From positions 12,092,155 through 12,156,154 of the forward strand of contig NC_134033.1 of the NCBI RefSeq assembly GCF_964204645.1: DNA of 64,000 nt, written 5' to 3'. The notes under the pieces are model-generated. The model saw only the letters and a list, made by a program, of their open reading frames with translations. It searched no databases and was not told the DNA's origin. This DNA is from Tubulanus polymorphus. Lineage: Eukaryota > Nemertea > Palaeonemertea > Tubulaniformes > Tubulanidae. Position 1 is the first letter of the stretch. Each line of letters begins with the position of its first letter. Below, piece by piece: positions 23,478-34,974 of the stretch. A program made the translations under genes and the position numbers.

Positions 23478-24684
23478 AACGGTTTAGAATCCGGAATCAG
23501 TGACTCAGTCAGACGTAACGATGCATTTCCAGCTGTTTTCCGTTCTGTGTTGATGTACTATCGCCATGTTTGTTTCACATCAATTTAGAAAAAATAACCC
23601 GAAACATACAACTCATAATCTAATACATACATTACAATGTCCATACCGTTTATATAGAAGGAAGGTCCCATTGGATTCGTTATCATCAACATTATTTTCT
23701 GATTGTTGACTCTTGGCGTTCGCTTAACGGGTGCTAATTTTCCCGGTCCTAGTTTTTCCCCGAGTAAGTGCAGGTTTTCTGTATAGAGTTGGTTCGTCTA
23801 ACGAATATTCGTCCCATGTCGGGTTCCACATTCCAGTTAGGGTTTATGCGTGATGACGGGATTACCAAAAATATATTTCTTGAATGATTTTGCATTTATT
23901 CGTTTTCAAAATAAATGAAAGCGAATGATCTAACCGGGGGTCTGAAACGAACATCAAATCGCCCCATTGCTTGAAAGGCTGTAGTCGTAAGACGTGTCGT
24001 GCGTGTTACAGACTGTGGTCATCTATGTTAATTTCGAGCACCAGTTAACTCTATATAATTGGTCGACACCGGGCTCACGTTTTGATCGATACAGCGCTCC
24101 TGTGTAGAACTGCGGAATCAAGCGCAGTAATGACTGTTTTCCATGGAAACAACGTTTTTTTCAGTCATGCTAGATTTATGCACATCGTTTGACGTGCTTA
24201 GAGACTAGACAGCTCCGTGCGTGGATTGAATGCTCTCAGATAGTTCGGGCACCAATAAAGGTAGGCCCGTACGTTTTAGGCGCACGATAGGTGTCAAAAC
24301 ACAACCATGCTCGTCGCTCGCAAAACACTAGAATACGGACGTATTTCCAGAGCCAGATCAGTGCTTTTTACGGTGTTTTATCATTCGAGAAACCCTAACC
24401 AAATTCAACCAAATTCCACCGTTCAAAAACTTCATTCACTCTCTTCCACCACCCTGCCTTAAACCGATCATTCTTCAAAACGATAAAAACTTAATGGACT
24501 TAGGTTAAATGAAAATGAATTTCTTTTGTAAAAGGCTTTTCTTCAGCTACTAAATATATCCAGTTGTTATACATACACACAATGTATGTTCAAAAACTGT
24601 GTGATTGGTGTCAGAAACTTCTTAACGATTCCATGTTGCCTTTTCCAAAGATGTACTGAATTTTTGAAGATCATTAAGGGAGAG

Positions 24685-25146
24685 TCCAAAAATTACGTAC
24701 CTCTAATTGGGGGAGGGGGGTTACTGAATATTGGTACAAAGTGGTACATGGGGGAGGGGGTCAGCAAAAAAGGTACGTGCTTTGAGGGAGGGGGGTATTA
24801 TTCTATCTTGGTAAGTACTTTATGCACCCCAAACTCAAATGAAAATGGCCGATACTGGTGTGTTATCGGCTTTTACTGACTCAAGTGACATGTAGTATAC
24901 TTCAACTGGGAATTCCCCATACCAGATACCCGTATCGATCTTACACGCACTTGTTGGAATCAGGTATTTATATTTTTAAATTTTTTGTTTTAATTTGTGT
25001 TCTTTGCATCAATATAATGGGGGGGGGGGTCATGGGTATCATGGTACGTACCTATGAGGGGGTCAGTGAATTTGGTACACAGGTGGTACAAGGGAGGGGG
25101 GGGGGGTCCAGAAAAACTGGAGATTTCGAGGTACGTAATTTCTGGA
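24685..25146. mobile_element. G-rich MITE with 17-bp inverted repeats
   Basis: The ends are 'tccaaaaattacgtacc' (24685-24701) and 'ggtacgtaatttctgga' (25130-25146), an imperfect terminal inverted pair. The interior has repeated blocks of 5 to 12 G next to 'ggtac' words (24711-24797 and 25018-25108). It is non-coding. Confidence 0.6.
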
Positions 25147-26366
25147 CGCATCCTAAGCTGAGCTAACAAAATTGCGAAAACGCCATAACACATTAATTCA
25201 AAGCTTCGTATACGTTTTCGACGCTCTAGGCAACGCTAGGGTGTGGATAGAGGACACGCCCTAAAACTAAAATAGATTTTAGCGTTTGAAGCTGTATCCA
25301 GTGAGATGGGTTGGGAGGGGAAAAAGAAATACAGCACTACCACCAACCAGATACACACACAAGAGATAGAACTATCTAATTTTTTGTTAAGTCTGCAACA
25401 CATTGGGTCAATGTTATAACTTGCAGAAAATTATACATGTACCTTTATTGGCAAATATTTCGAAATTGCAGAAAAATCGAATGCGAAAGGACATCACTTT
25501 AAGTAACAAGATTTCTATTCTTCGAGTTTAAGACAGTTTTTAATCGATATCTAACGGGATAATATGACATGTTCATAAAATAAGCTCAGCTAATAAAATT
25601 GTATCTTGAGACCGTCGTCGAAAGATTCAATGAAAGATGTGCTGCTACATACACTATTATCAACGCTTCTTTGTAGATTGGGGACACGCCCGACAAAATA
25701 TGCAACATAGATTTTCTAGCGTATTGAAATGATGATGTATGCAAATAGAAAGCGAGTAAGCTCGCTGTACCCGTAGAGAAATATAAGCTACGGATTTCGT
25801 TGTTATCTTTTTTAAAAATTGCAACGTGGCTTAAGAAATTGATTACGTAGAATTATTTCTATTATGCAGTCATCTCAAAATGATATAGTTTTTGGTGAGT
25901 ACATCGACATCATGAGAATGTATTAAAAAAGGCGTCGAAAGTTTACAATGTATATTCGTTTACCTTTTTGACGCAATTCAAAACTGTTACGATAATGTAT
26001 TGATACATTGATACTAAGTATGCGTTACGTCTTAAGGGGCACTGTCTGAGTCGATGTGCACTACGTCGTCGATATTGGCGATTCAAAATTAACGATACCA
26101 TTTGTGAATTTGGGCGTTCATTTTTTAATCAAATAATTATTCCATAAATCTCATTTTCCATCTGGTTCATCTCTTCTTGATGATGAATTTTGAGTGAATG
26201 GCCAATGAAAAACCGTGCATTGATAGATGCCTAGCGTCATCGGGGCTAGCTAGACCGGTTGCCGGTCTCTACCTTCAGTTAGACTATCCTGAATGCGAAT
26301 GCAGGTGGCGCAGAATTGGACAGGCGACCAGCCTACGTGGCTAGCCTGTTTGGATTGGTCGGCGTT

Positions 26367-26429
26367 GGTAGGGTCTGAAACAGGGTCTCCTGCGGGGACC
26401 GGAGCCGGGACCGTGTTTCAGACCCTACC
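26367..26429. repeat. Strong GC-rich hairpin
   Basis: 'ggtagggtctgaaaca' is matched by its reverse complement 'tgtttcagaccctacc'. The stem continues through the adjacent 'gggtctcc / gggacc' bases around a short loop. It is isolated within AT-rich sequence. Confidence 0.7.
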
Positions 26430-26519
26430 GTCGGCGTGCAATTCAATTCATTCGTCGATAAAATTCAAATTCAATAATATAGCTGCAAAGCAGCGATAAC
26501 GGGTTTTTTGCACAGTCTT

Positions 26520-26835
26520 AGAATCCTGTTCAACGGTGGATTTCAACAAAGCATTTGATAAGGTTCAACATCAGCCATTACTAAAGAGTCTATTAGGAAA
26601 CAGTATCAATGATAGGTCGTTAAAATGGCTCAGAAGTTATCTCTGAACGGAAACTTGTAACCGAAATCAACGGAACGCCTCATCTTGGAATGAGACGGTC
26701 TAACTAGTGGAGTCACGCAAGGTAGTATCCTAAGTCGTCTTCTGTTTAATGTCCTGACAAATGAAATACACAGTAATCCAAAATATATCAGACCGAGTAA
26801 ATTTCCAAAACGACCTTAACACACTGTTCGACCAA
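26520..26835 (+). pseudogene. Degenerate LINE reverse transcriptase fragment
   Basis: Conceptual translation with frame changes gives VDFNKAFDKVQHQPLL (RT motif with the A-block aspartate), then KWLRSYL, then SGVTQGSILSRLLFNVLTNEI (RT block 4, canonical SGVPQGSVLGPLLF), then NDLNTLFDQ. The order is that of a non-LTR RT palm domain. Frameshifts and missing bases mark it as dead. It abuts the 31-bp satellite directly. Confidence 0.75.
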
Positions 26836-26850
26836 AAAACTTAATGTTCC

Positions 26851-27186
26851 GACAAAACCACGGGGATAAATCCAAAATTATGAATTGTCGCGGGTGACAA
26901 AACCAAAATATTGAATTGTCACGGGCGACAAAACAAAAATAATGAATTGTCGCGGGCGATAAAACCAAAATAATGAATTGTCGCGGGCGATAAAACCAAA
27001 ATAATGAATTGTCGCGGGCGATAAAACCACAATAATGAATTGTCGCGGGTGTTAAAACCAAAATATTGAATTGTCGCGGCGATAAAACCAATATAATGAA
27101 TTGTCGCGGACGACAGAAACAAAATATTGAATTGTTGCGTGCGACAAAACCAGAATAATGAATTGTCGCGGGAGACAAAACCAAAC
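26851..27186. repeat. 31-bp satellite, left segment
   Basis: About ten diverged copies of the 31-bp unit (caaaaccaaaataatg + aattgtcgcgggcga). It is the same satellite as 28288-32672 and is separated from it by a pearl/Helentron-like insertion. Confidence 0.9.
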
Positions 27187-28287
27187 TAGGGGTCCAGGGA
27201 CACCATGCTCACTTGGGAAGTGGTTTCAAATGCTCAACAATCTAACAATTTCAATACATAACGCCCTCTAGTGACCATATACAAAAACCAATGACCTTGA
27301 AACCCACCACAATCATAGAACATGTGAGCAGCTATGATTTTGTAATTGATTGTGATAACAAAATACCAATATGCCTCGTTACCAATTTAATATGGAAATA
27401 CTAAGTTATTCTACTATTCAACGCCCCTGGTGACCATATGCAAAACCCAATGACCTTAAAACTCACCATAATCAGTTAGTTGTCGAATAAACACTATAAT
27501 CCGTGTAAACTGTAGATAAATGAAGAAATCCCACACTTCGAATTTGAAATTATACTATCAAATTAAACTATCGTTTCGGCTGTTGACTAACAGCCATCAT
27601 CAGGTGGAATGATGATGATGATGATGATGGCTGTTAGTCAACAGCCGAAACGTTGTGGTTTCGTAATAATAAATTTGATAGTATAATTTCAAATTCGAAG
27701 TGTGGGATTTCTTCATTTATCTCACCACAATCGTAGTACATGTCATGAAATACAACTTTGCAATTGATCATAGTAACAAAATATGCCTAGGTACCAATCT
27801 AATAAGGAAATACTAAGCCATTCTACTATTCAACGCCCCCTGGTGACTATATGGAATAACTAATGTCCTTAAAAACTCACCACAATCATAGACGATGTCA
27901 TGATCTACAACTTTGCAATGGATCATGGTAACAAACTATGCCTAGGTACCAATCTAATAAGGAAAAACTAAGCTTTTCTACTATTCAACGCCCCCTGGTG
28001 ACTATATGGAATAACTAATGTCATTAAAAACTCACCACAATCATAGACGATGTCATGAACTACAACTTTGCAATTGATCATGGTAACAAAATATGCCTCG
28101 GTACAAATATAATATAGCAATACTAAGTTATTGTATTATTCAACGCCCCCTGATGGCCACATACTAAAACCAATGACCTTGAAGCGTCTTCAAAACTTCC
28201 CAAAAAAACTGGATTCCGTCTATGGACGGACGGACGGACGAAAAGTGAACACAATAGCCCGCTGGGACTAAAGTCCCAAGTGGACTG
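27187..28287. mobile_element. pearl/Helentron-like non-autonomous element, copy 1
   Basis: Starts 'aggggtccagggacacc' and ends in a hairpin (gctgggactaaagtcccaag) followed by 'tggactg'. The interior has about five diverged core units of ~155 bp, each with 'caacgccccctggtg' (near 27260, 27419, 27831, 27986 and 28141). A short ACGG tetranucleotide run near 28225 precedes the 3' hairpin. The 5' 'gctcacttgg' is nearly the inverse of the 3' 'ccaagtggac', giving subterminal inverted repeats. Core repeats plus microsatellite plus palindromic end match bivalve 'pearl' elements and HINE/Helentron families. One core unit is interrupted by the fold-back at 27514-27722. Confidence 0.75.
27514..27722. mobile_element. 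Fold-back element with hammerhead-like core, nested
   Basis: The arms begin 'agataaatgaagaaatccc' and end with its exact reverse complement; the pairing continues inward to a (ATG)n centre near 27606-27632. On the minus strand CTGATGA is followed by the 7-bp stem ggctgtt/aacagcc and then GAAAC (27573-27604), which fits the hammerhead CUGANGA - helix II - GAAA core. In the right arm the CTGATGA end has been overrun by the ATG microsatellite. It lies inside a core repeat of the pearl-like element. Confidence 0.7.
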
Positions 28288-31200
28288 AAAAAGAATTGTC
28301 GCGGGCGACAAAACCAAACTAATGAATTGTCGTGGGTGATAAAACCAAAATATTGAATTGTCGCGGGCGACAAAACCAAACTAATGAATTGTCGCGGGCG
28401 ATAAAACCAAAATAATGAATTGTCTCGAGCGACAAAACCAAAATAATGAATTGTCGCGGACGATAAAACCAAAATAATGAATTGCCTCGAGCGACATAAC
28501 CGAAATAATGAATTGTCGCGGACGATAAAAACAAAATATTGAATTGTCGCGGGCGATAAAACCAAAATAATGAATTATCGCGGGCGATAAAACTAAAATA
28601 TTGAATTGTCGCGGGCGATAAAACCAAAATAATGAATTGTTGCGGGCGACAAAACCAAAATATTGAATTGTTGCGGGCGACAAAACCAAAAAAAAAATTG
28701 TCGCGGGCAACAAAAACAAAGTATAAAACCAAAATAATGAATTGTCGCGGGCGTCAAAACCAAAAACAAGAATTGTCGCGGGCGACAAAACCAAAATAAT
28801 GAATTGTCGCTGGAGATAATACCAAAGCAATGAATTGTCGAGGGCGATAAAACCAAAATATTGAATTGTCGCGGGCGACAAAACCAAACTAATGAATTGT
28901 CGCGGGCGACAAAACCAAAAAAAGAATTGTCGGGGCGACAAAACCAAAATAATGAATTGTCGCGGGCGACAAAACCAAAATGGTGAATTGTCCAGGCGAC
29001 AAAACCAAAATGGTGAATTGTCGCGGGCGACAAAAGCAAAATAATGAATTGTCGCGGGCGACAAAAGCAAAATAATGAATTGTCGCAGGCGATAAAACCA
29101 AAATAATGAATTGTCTCGGGTGACAAAACCAAAATAATGAATTGTCGCGAGCGATAAAACCAAAATAATGAATTATCGCGGGCGCTAAAACCAAAATATT
29201 GAATTGTCGCGGGCGATAAAACCAAAATAATGAATTGTCGCGGGCGACAAAACCAAAATAATGAATTGTCGCGGGCGATAAAACCAAAATAATGAATTGT
29301 CGCGGGCGACAAAACCAAAATAATGAATTGTCGCTGGCGATAAAACCAAAATAATGAATTGTCGTGGGCGATAAAACCAAAATAATGAATTGTCGCTGGC
29401 GATAAAACCAAAATAATGAATTGTCGTGGGCGATAAAACCAAAATAATGAATTGTCGCGGGCGACAAAACCAAAATAATGAATTGTCGCGGGCGATAAAA
29501 CCGTAATAATGAATTGTCGCGGGCGATAAAACCAAAATAATGAATTTTCTCAGGCGACAAAACCAAAATAATGAATTGTCGCGGGCGATAAAACCAAAAT
29601 AATGAATTGTCTCGAGCGACAAAACCAAAATAATGAATTGTCTCGAGCGACAAAACCAAAATAATGAATTGTCGCGGGCGATAAAACCAAAATAATGAAT
29701 TGTCGCGGGCGACAAAACCAAAATAATGAATTGTCGCAGGCGATAAAACCAAACTAATGAATTGTCGCGGGCGATAAAACTAAAATAATGAATTGTCTCG
29801 AGCGACAAAACCAAAATAATGAATTGTCGCGGACGATAAAACCAAAATAATGAATTGTCTCGAGCGACATAACCGAAATAATGAATTGTGGCGGACGATA
29901 AAAACAAAATATTGAATTGTCGCGGGCGATAAAACCAAAATAATGAATTATCGCAGGCGATAAAACTAAAATATTGAATTGTCGCGGGCGATAAAACCAA
30001 AATAATGAATTGTCGCGGGCGACAAAACCAAAATATTGAATTGTTGCGGGCGACAAAACCAAAAAGAAAATTGTCGCGGGCGACAAAAACAAAGTATAAA
30101 ACCAAAATAATGAATTGTCGCGGGCGTCAAAACCAAAAACAAGAATTGTCGCGGGCGACAAAACCAAAATAATGAATTGTCGCTGGAGATAAAACCAAAG
30201 CAATGAATTGTCGAGGGCGATAAAACCAAAATATTGAATTGTCGCGGGCGACAAAACCAAACTAATGAATTGTCGCGGGCGACAAAACCAAAATGGTGAA
30301 TTGTCCAGGCGACAAAACCAAAATGGTGTATTGTCGCGGGCGACAAAAGCAAAATAATGAATTGTCGCGGGCGATAAAACCAAAATAATGAATTTTCGCG
30401 GGCGATAAAACCAAAAAAAGAATTGTCGGGGCGACAAAACCAAAATAATGAATTGTCGCGGGCGACAAAACCAAAATGGTGAATTGTCCAGGCGACAAAA
30501 CCAAAATGGTGAATTGTCGCGGGCGACAAAAGCAAAATAATGAATTGTCGCGGGCGACAAAAGCAAAATAATGAATTGTCGCAGGCGATAAAACCAAAAT
30601 AATGAATTGTCTCGGGTGACAAAACCAAAATAATGAATTGTCGCGAGCGATAAAACCAAAATAATGAATTATCGCGGGCGCTAAAACCAAAATATTGAAT
30701 TGTCGCGGGCGATAAAACCAAAATAATGAATTGTCGCGGGCGACAAAACCAAAATAATGAATTGTCGCGGGCGATAAAACCAAAATAATGAATTGTCGCG
30801 GGCGACAAAACCAAAATAATGAATTGTCGCTGGCGATAAAACCAAAATAATGAATTGTCGTGGGCGATAAAACCAAAATAATGAATTGTCGCTGGCGATA
30901 AAACCAAAATAATGAATTGTCGTGGGCGATAAAACCAAAATAATGAATTGTCGCGGGCGACAAAACCAAAATAATGAATTGTCGCGGGCGATAAAACCGT
31001 AATAATGAATTGTCGCGGGCGATAAAACCAAAATAATGAATTTTCTCAGGCGACAAAACCAAAATAATGAATTGTCGCGGGCGATAAAACCAAAATAATG
31101 AATTGTCTCGAGCGACAAAACCAAAATAATGAATTGTCTCGAGCGACAAAACCAAAATAATGAATTGTCGCGGGCGATAAAACCAAAATAATGAATTGTC

Positions 31201-32672
31201 GCGGGCGACAAAACCAAAATAATGAATTGTCGCAGGCGATAAAACCAAACTAATGAATTGTCGCGGGCGATAAAACTAAAATAATGAATTGTCTCGAGCG
31301 AAAAAACCAAAATAATGAATTGTCGCGGACGATAAAACCAAAATAATGAATTGTCTCGAGCGACATAACCGAAATAATGAATTGTGGCGGACGATAAAAA
31401 CAAAATATTGAATTGTCGCGGGCGATAAAACCAAAATAATGAATTATCGCAGGCGATAAAACTAAAATATTGAATTGTCGCGGGCGATAAAACCAAAATA
31501 ATGAATTGTCGCGGGCGACAAAACCAAAATATTGAATTGTTGCGGGCGACAAAACCAAAAAGAAAATTGTCGCGGGCGACAAAAACAAAGTATAAAACCA
31601 AAATAATGAATTGTCGCGGGCGTCAAAACCAAAAACAAGAATTGTCGCGGGCGACAAAACCAAAATAATGAATTGTCGCTGGAGATAAAACCAAAGCAAT
31701 GAATTGTCGAGGGCGATAAAACCAAAATATTGAATTGTCGCGGGCGACAAAACCAAACTAATGAATTGTCGCGGGCGACAAAACCAAAATGGTGAATTGT
31801 CCAGGCGACAAAACCAAAATGGTGTATTGTCGCGGGCGACAAAAGCAAAATAATGAATTGTCGCGGGCGATAAAACCAAAATAATGAATTTTCGCGGGCG
31901 ATAAAACTAAAATAATGAATTGTCTCGGGCGACAAAACCAAAATAATGAATTGTCGCGAGCGATAAAACCAAAATAATGAATTATCGCGGGCGATAAAAC
32001 CAAAATATTGAATTGTCGCGGGCGATAAAACCAAAATAATGAATTGTCGCGGGCGACAAAACCAAAATATTGAATTGTCGCGGGCGACAAAACCAAACTA
32101 ATGAATTGTCGCGGGCGACAAAACCAAACTAATGAATTGTCGGGCCGACAAAACCAAAATAATGAATTATCGCTGGCGATAAAACCAAAATAATGAATTG
32201 TCGCGGGCGATAAAACCAAAATAATGAATTGTCGCGGGCGACAAAACCAAAATGGTGAATTGGTGCGGGCGACAAAACCAAAATAATGAATTGTCGCGGG
32301 CGATAAAACCGTAATAATGAATTGTTGCGGGCGATAAAACCAAAATAATGAATTTTCTCAGGCGACAAAACCAAAATAATGAATTATCGCGGGCGATAAA
32401 ACCAAAATATTGAATTGTCGCAGGCGATAAAACCAAAATATTGAATTGTCGCGGGCGACAAAACCAAAAAGGAAAATTGTCGCGGGCGACAAAAACAAAA
32501 TATAAAACCAAAATAATGAATTGTCGCGGGCGACAAAACCAAAAAGAAGAATTGTCGCGGGCGACAAAACCAAAATAATGCATTGTCGCTGGCGATAAAA
32601 CCAAAGTAATGAATTGTCGTGGGCGATAAAACCAAAATAATGAATTGTCGCGGGCGACAAAATCAAAATCAT
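28288..32672. repeat. 31-bp satellite array, main block (~4.4 kb)
   Basis: About 140 head-to-tail copies of a 31-bp unit. Variants such as 'gtctcgagcga', 'gtcgctggcga' and 'ggtgaattgtccagg' recur in fixed order, showing higher-order repeats. A marker 'aaag/atataaaacc' near 28721, 30094, 31590 and 32500 gives spacings of 1373, 1496 and 910 bases. Because 31 is not a multiple of three and the unit has no stop in any minus-strand frame, long overlapping reading frames with a 31-residue period (ARDNSLFWF, RPRQFIILVL, SPATIHYFGF) occur in all three. They are judged non-genic. Confidence 0.95.
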
Positions 32673-33692
32673 TGTTTTCTCGCGTTATTTTAGTTTTGTC
32701 GTTTTGTCGTAATGTCGCCCTCATTTGCATATTCGTGTTTTGTTATCTTATCAGCCACCATACTAAAGCTTTAAAGTCGCGTAAAACTCGATAAACACTT
32801 CATGCGACCCAGCGAACGATCTCCTTTCCCCCACAGCGAACGCTTACTCCGAATGTCAAGTGTGAGTCCAGCATACGGATACGAGTGTGTTTTATACTTG
32901 TATTTAGTAAATACCTTGTGGATTTGACAATGATCGGTATGTACTGTAGGAAATATAGAATATTGATGGTATTGATATGGAGGCCCGCGGCCGAATAAAG
33001 TAATATATTCTTTTATTTTGATACCTCGTCGACATAACAGCTTTTCTCCGCTATAATCTCTTCGGCCTACGACTCCCCGGTACACTTATGATTTATCTTA
33101 GTAAAAACACGGTAAATTTGGTAAAGAAAAATAGGTATTGCTAAATTAACTGCTTGACGCCCGCAGCCAAATCACTGGTAGTAATAAATTAATTTGTACT
33201 CGATTTGATTCTCAGAATGAGGAGAAACTCGCAGCTGATTCCCGGAACGACGATGTAGTGACACACGTCGATTTGTCGATGTTTACGGCTCGACAGTGCT
33301 TTTAAACTCCAAAGTAGTAAATTTCCTGTGTATTGGTATTATAATTTGATGAGGAAAATGTGTTATTGTTAAAATTAGTTTTTAAAAACCGCGACAGAAT
33401 GTGCAATCTTTGGGTAATAAATTTGTTAATTTATGCTTGAATCGATAATCGATGTGACAAGAAACGTGCGGTAGATTTCGGAAAGACGACTTAGAAAAAC
33501 ATGTCGGCTCTTTGAATGGGGCTCAATTTTCGATGTTTACGGCCCGACAGTGCTTTTGTAACGTTGATTCTTCAAAATTCGCACGGAGTATTTGTAGATC
33601 GAACTGAGCTGAATGATATCAGACGGATTGTATCGGCAACAGCGGTAATGTAAAAAAGCCTATGTACTTTTGACAAAAAATGTGTGGAAAAA

Positions 33693-33693
<1 letters not shown>

Positions 33694-33733
<40 letters not shown>
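33694..33733. repeat. (AAT)n microsatellite
   Basis: About thirteen uninterrupted AAT/ATA trinucleotides upstream of fucosyltransferase copy 3. Confidence 0.9.
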
Positions 33734-33752
33734 GAAACACGCGAATCTCAAT

Positions 33753-33782
33753 AGGGTTTTCTGTGATGTAACAGAAAACCCT
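33753..33782. repeat. Perfect 12-bp-stem hairpin upstream of copy 3
   Basis: 'agggttttctgt', six loop bases, then 'acagaaaaccct'. It lies about 107 bases before the splice acceptor of fucosyltransferase copy 3. No equivalent was noticed upstream of the other copies. Confidence 0.8.
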
Positions 33783-33927
33783 AATAATCTTATAAGGTCT
33801 TCGATGATTATTCATCGTCGATAATATGGAGATATTGCGTGTTATTTTGCTTCAAATTAGTTTTCTCGTTTGCACGTCGTATATTTCAGCAGGTTGTTCG
33901 AAACACCCCGATCACCGACACAGAAGG

Positions 33928-34974
33928 ATGATGCGCTGGGTAACATATCCTCTGAGGAAGCGGCTTTCGTACGTACTGTTGGGAATGATATTATTCGTAA
34001 TTGTCGGTGGCATCTTTCTACACGCGCCAATCACTAAACAATTACGCACACGGGCGAAACCTACGTCAGCGAAAAAGGTCGAAATCGTCTGCGTTACGTT
34101 GAAAAGCATCGTCGTTAATACCAGTATGACGGTAATCACGCGGGAAAGACTTGGCAATAATATGTTTCAGTACGCCGCTCTTGTTGGGGTCGCGTTAGCT
34201 AGAGGTCATGTGCCTATCAACCTAAACGAAGGAAACGATTTGAGGAAGATATTCAACATAAGTGCTGCGAAATACCCGGATAGCGAGCTCGGTGTGCGAG
34301 TTACAAACAATTCTAATCGCTACAACGAGAATTGTTGCCTTTTCGACCCGAAGTTGATGAAAACTGTCAAGATCGCAGGGAATTTTGTGCTGAGTGGATT
34401 TTTTCAGAATTGGCGTTATTTCCATCCACACGCGTCCAATCAGCTGCGGCGAGAATTCACGTTCAGAAAGCCGGTCGCAGACGCCGCCGAATCCTTCCTG
34501 GCGAATGCAACGACGAAATTAAGACAAAAACTCGCAACTACTAAAAACAATACGAAAGTGACGTATGTGGGCGTTCATGTACGTCGTGGGGACATTACGA
34601 GCGTCGGCTATAAAAAATTAGGTATGCGGCAACCGACGATGGATTATTTCAAAAAAGCGATGGCAATTATGGAAAGTTTATACGATAACGTGTTTTACGT
34701 GATCTGCAGTGACGATTTGAAATGGTGCCGCAAGAATTTCGGCTCGATGCCGAACAAGGCGTTTTGTCCCGGCACGGATCGTCTGGTCGATCTGGCGATC
34801 TTATCGAAATCAAACCACTCGATTTTAACGATCGGATCGTTTGGATTCTGGGCCGCATTTTTAGCGAACGGTACAACGACTTATTTCGGCAGCGCCAGAG
34901 CACTCGGTACAGATGCCGATCGAATGTTCAGCTACGATCAATACTTTATGCCGGAATGGATCAAAATCCCGTAA
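33928..34974 (+). CDS. GT11 alpha-1,2-fucosyltransferase, copy 3
   Basis: Third cluster member. The start at 33928 gives 348 residues; a second in-frame ATG is the next codon. The frame is open further upstream to 33826, but the acceptor atatttcag (ending 33889) makes the upstream part intronic by analogy with the other copies. The signal anchor lies at ~17-35 (LLGMILFVIVGGIFL) and has little in common with copies 1 and 2. From TVITRERLGNNMFQYAAL onward the protein is nearly the same as its paralogues, with HVRRGD, ICSDDLKWC and GSFGFWAAFLANGT intact. Its C-terminus and ~50 bases of 3' flank follow copy 1 closely. The frame is intact. Confidence 0.92.
   Translation: MMRWVTYPLRKRLSYVLLGMILFVIVGGIFLHAPITKQLRTRAKPTSAKKVEIVCVTLKSIVVNTSMTVITRERLGNNMFQYAALVGVALARGHVPINLNEGNDLRKIFNISAAKYPDSELGVRVTNNSNRYNENCCLFDPKLMKTVKIAGNFVLSGFFQNWRYFHPHASNQLRREFTFRKPVADAAESFLANATTKLRQKLATTKNNTKVTYVGVHVRRGDITSVGYKKLGMRQPTMDYFKKAMAIMESLYDNVFYVICSDDLKWCRKNFGSMPNKAFCPGTDRLVDLAILSKSNHSILTIGSFGFWAAFLANGTTTYFGSARALGTDADRMFSYDQYFMPEWIKIP

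Larger units (their letters stand above)
23478..26519. other. Interval after fucosyltransferase copy 2
   Basis: It begins with the 3' flank shared by the cluster copies. It holds a G-rich MITE at 24685-25146 and a strong hairpin at 26367-26429. No gene is recognisable; frames over the G-runs are artefacts of low complexity. Confidence 0.6.
32673..33889. other. Interval between satellite and fucosyltransferase copy 3
   Basis: No gene is recognisable. It holds an (AAT)n run and a perfect hairpin close to the coding exon. The frame open from 33826 is interrupted by the predicted acceptor ending at 33889 and is probably intronic before it. Confidence 0.55.

Noticed and set aside
28288-32672. CRISPR array
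   Set aside because: Units are directly adjacent with no unique spacers, and the sequence is eukaryotic.
26816-32730. Long minus-strand reading frames (up to ~328 codons) rich in Phe, Ile and Arg
   Set aside because: They are the 31-bp satellite read in three frames. Overlap in all three frames, no conserved domain and the exact period show a repeat artefact.
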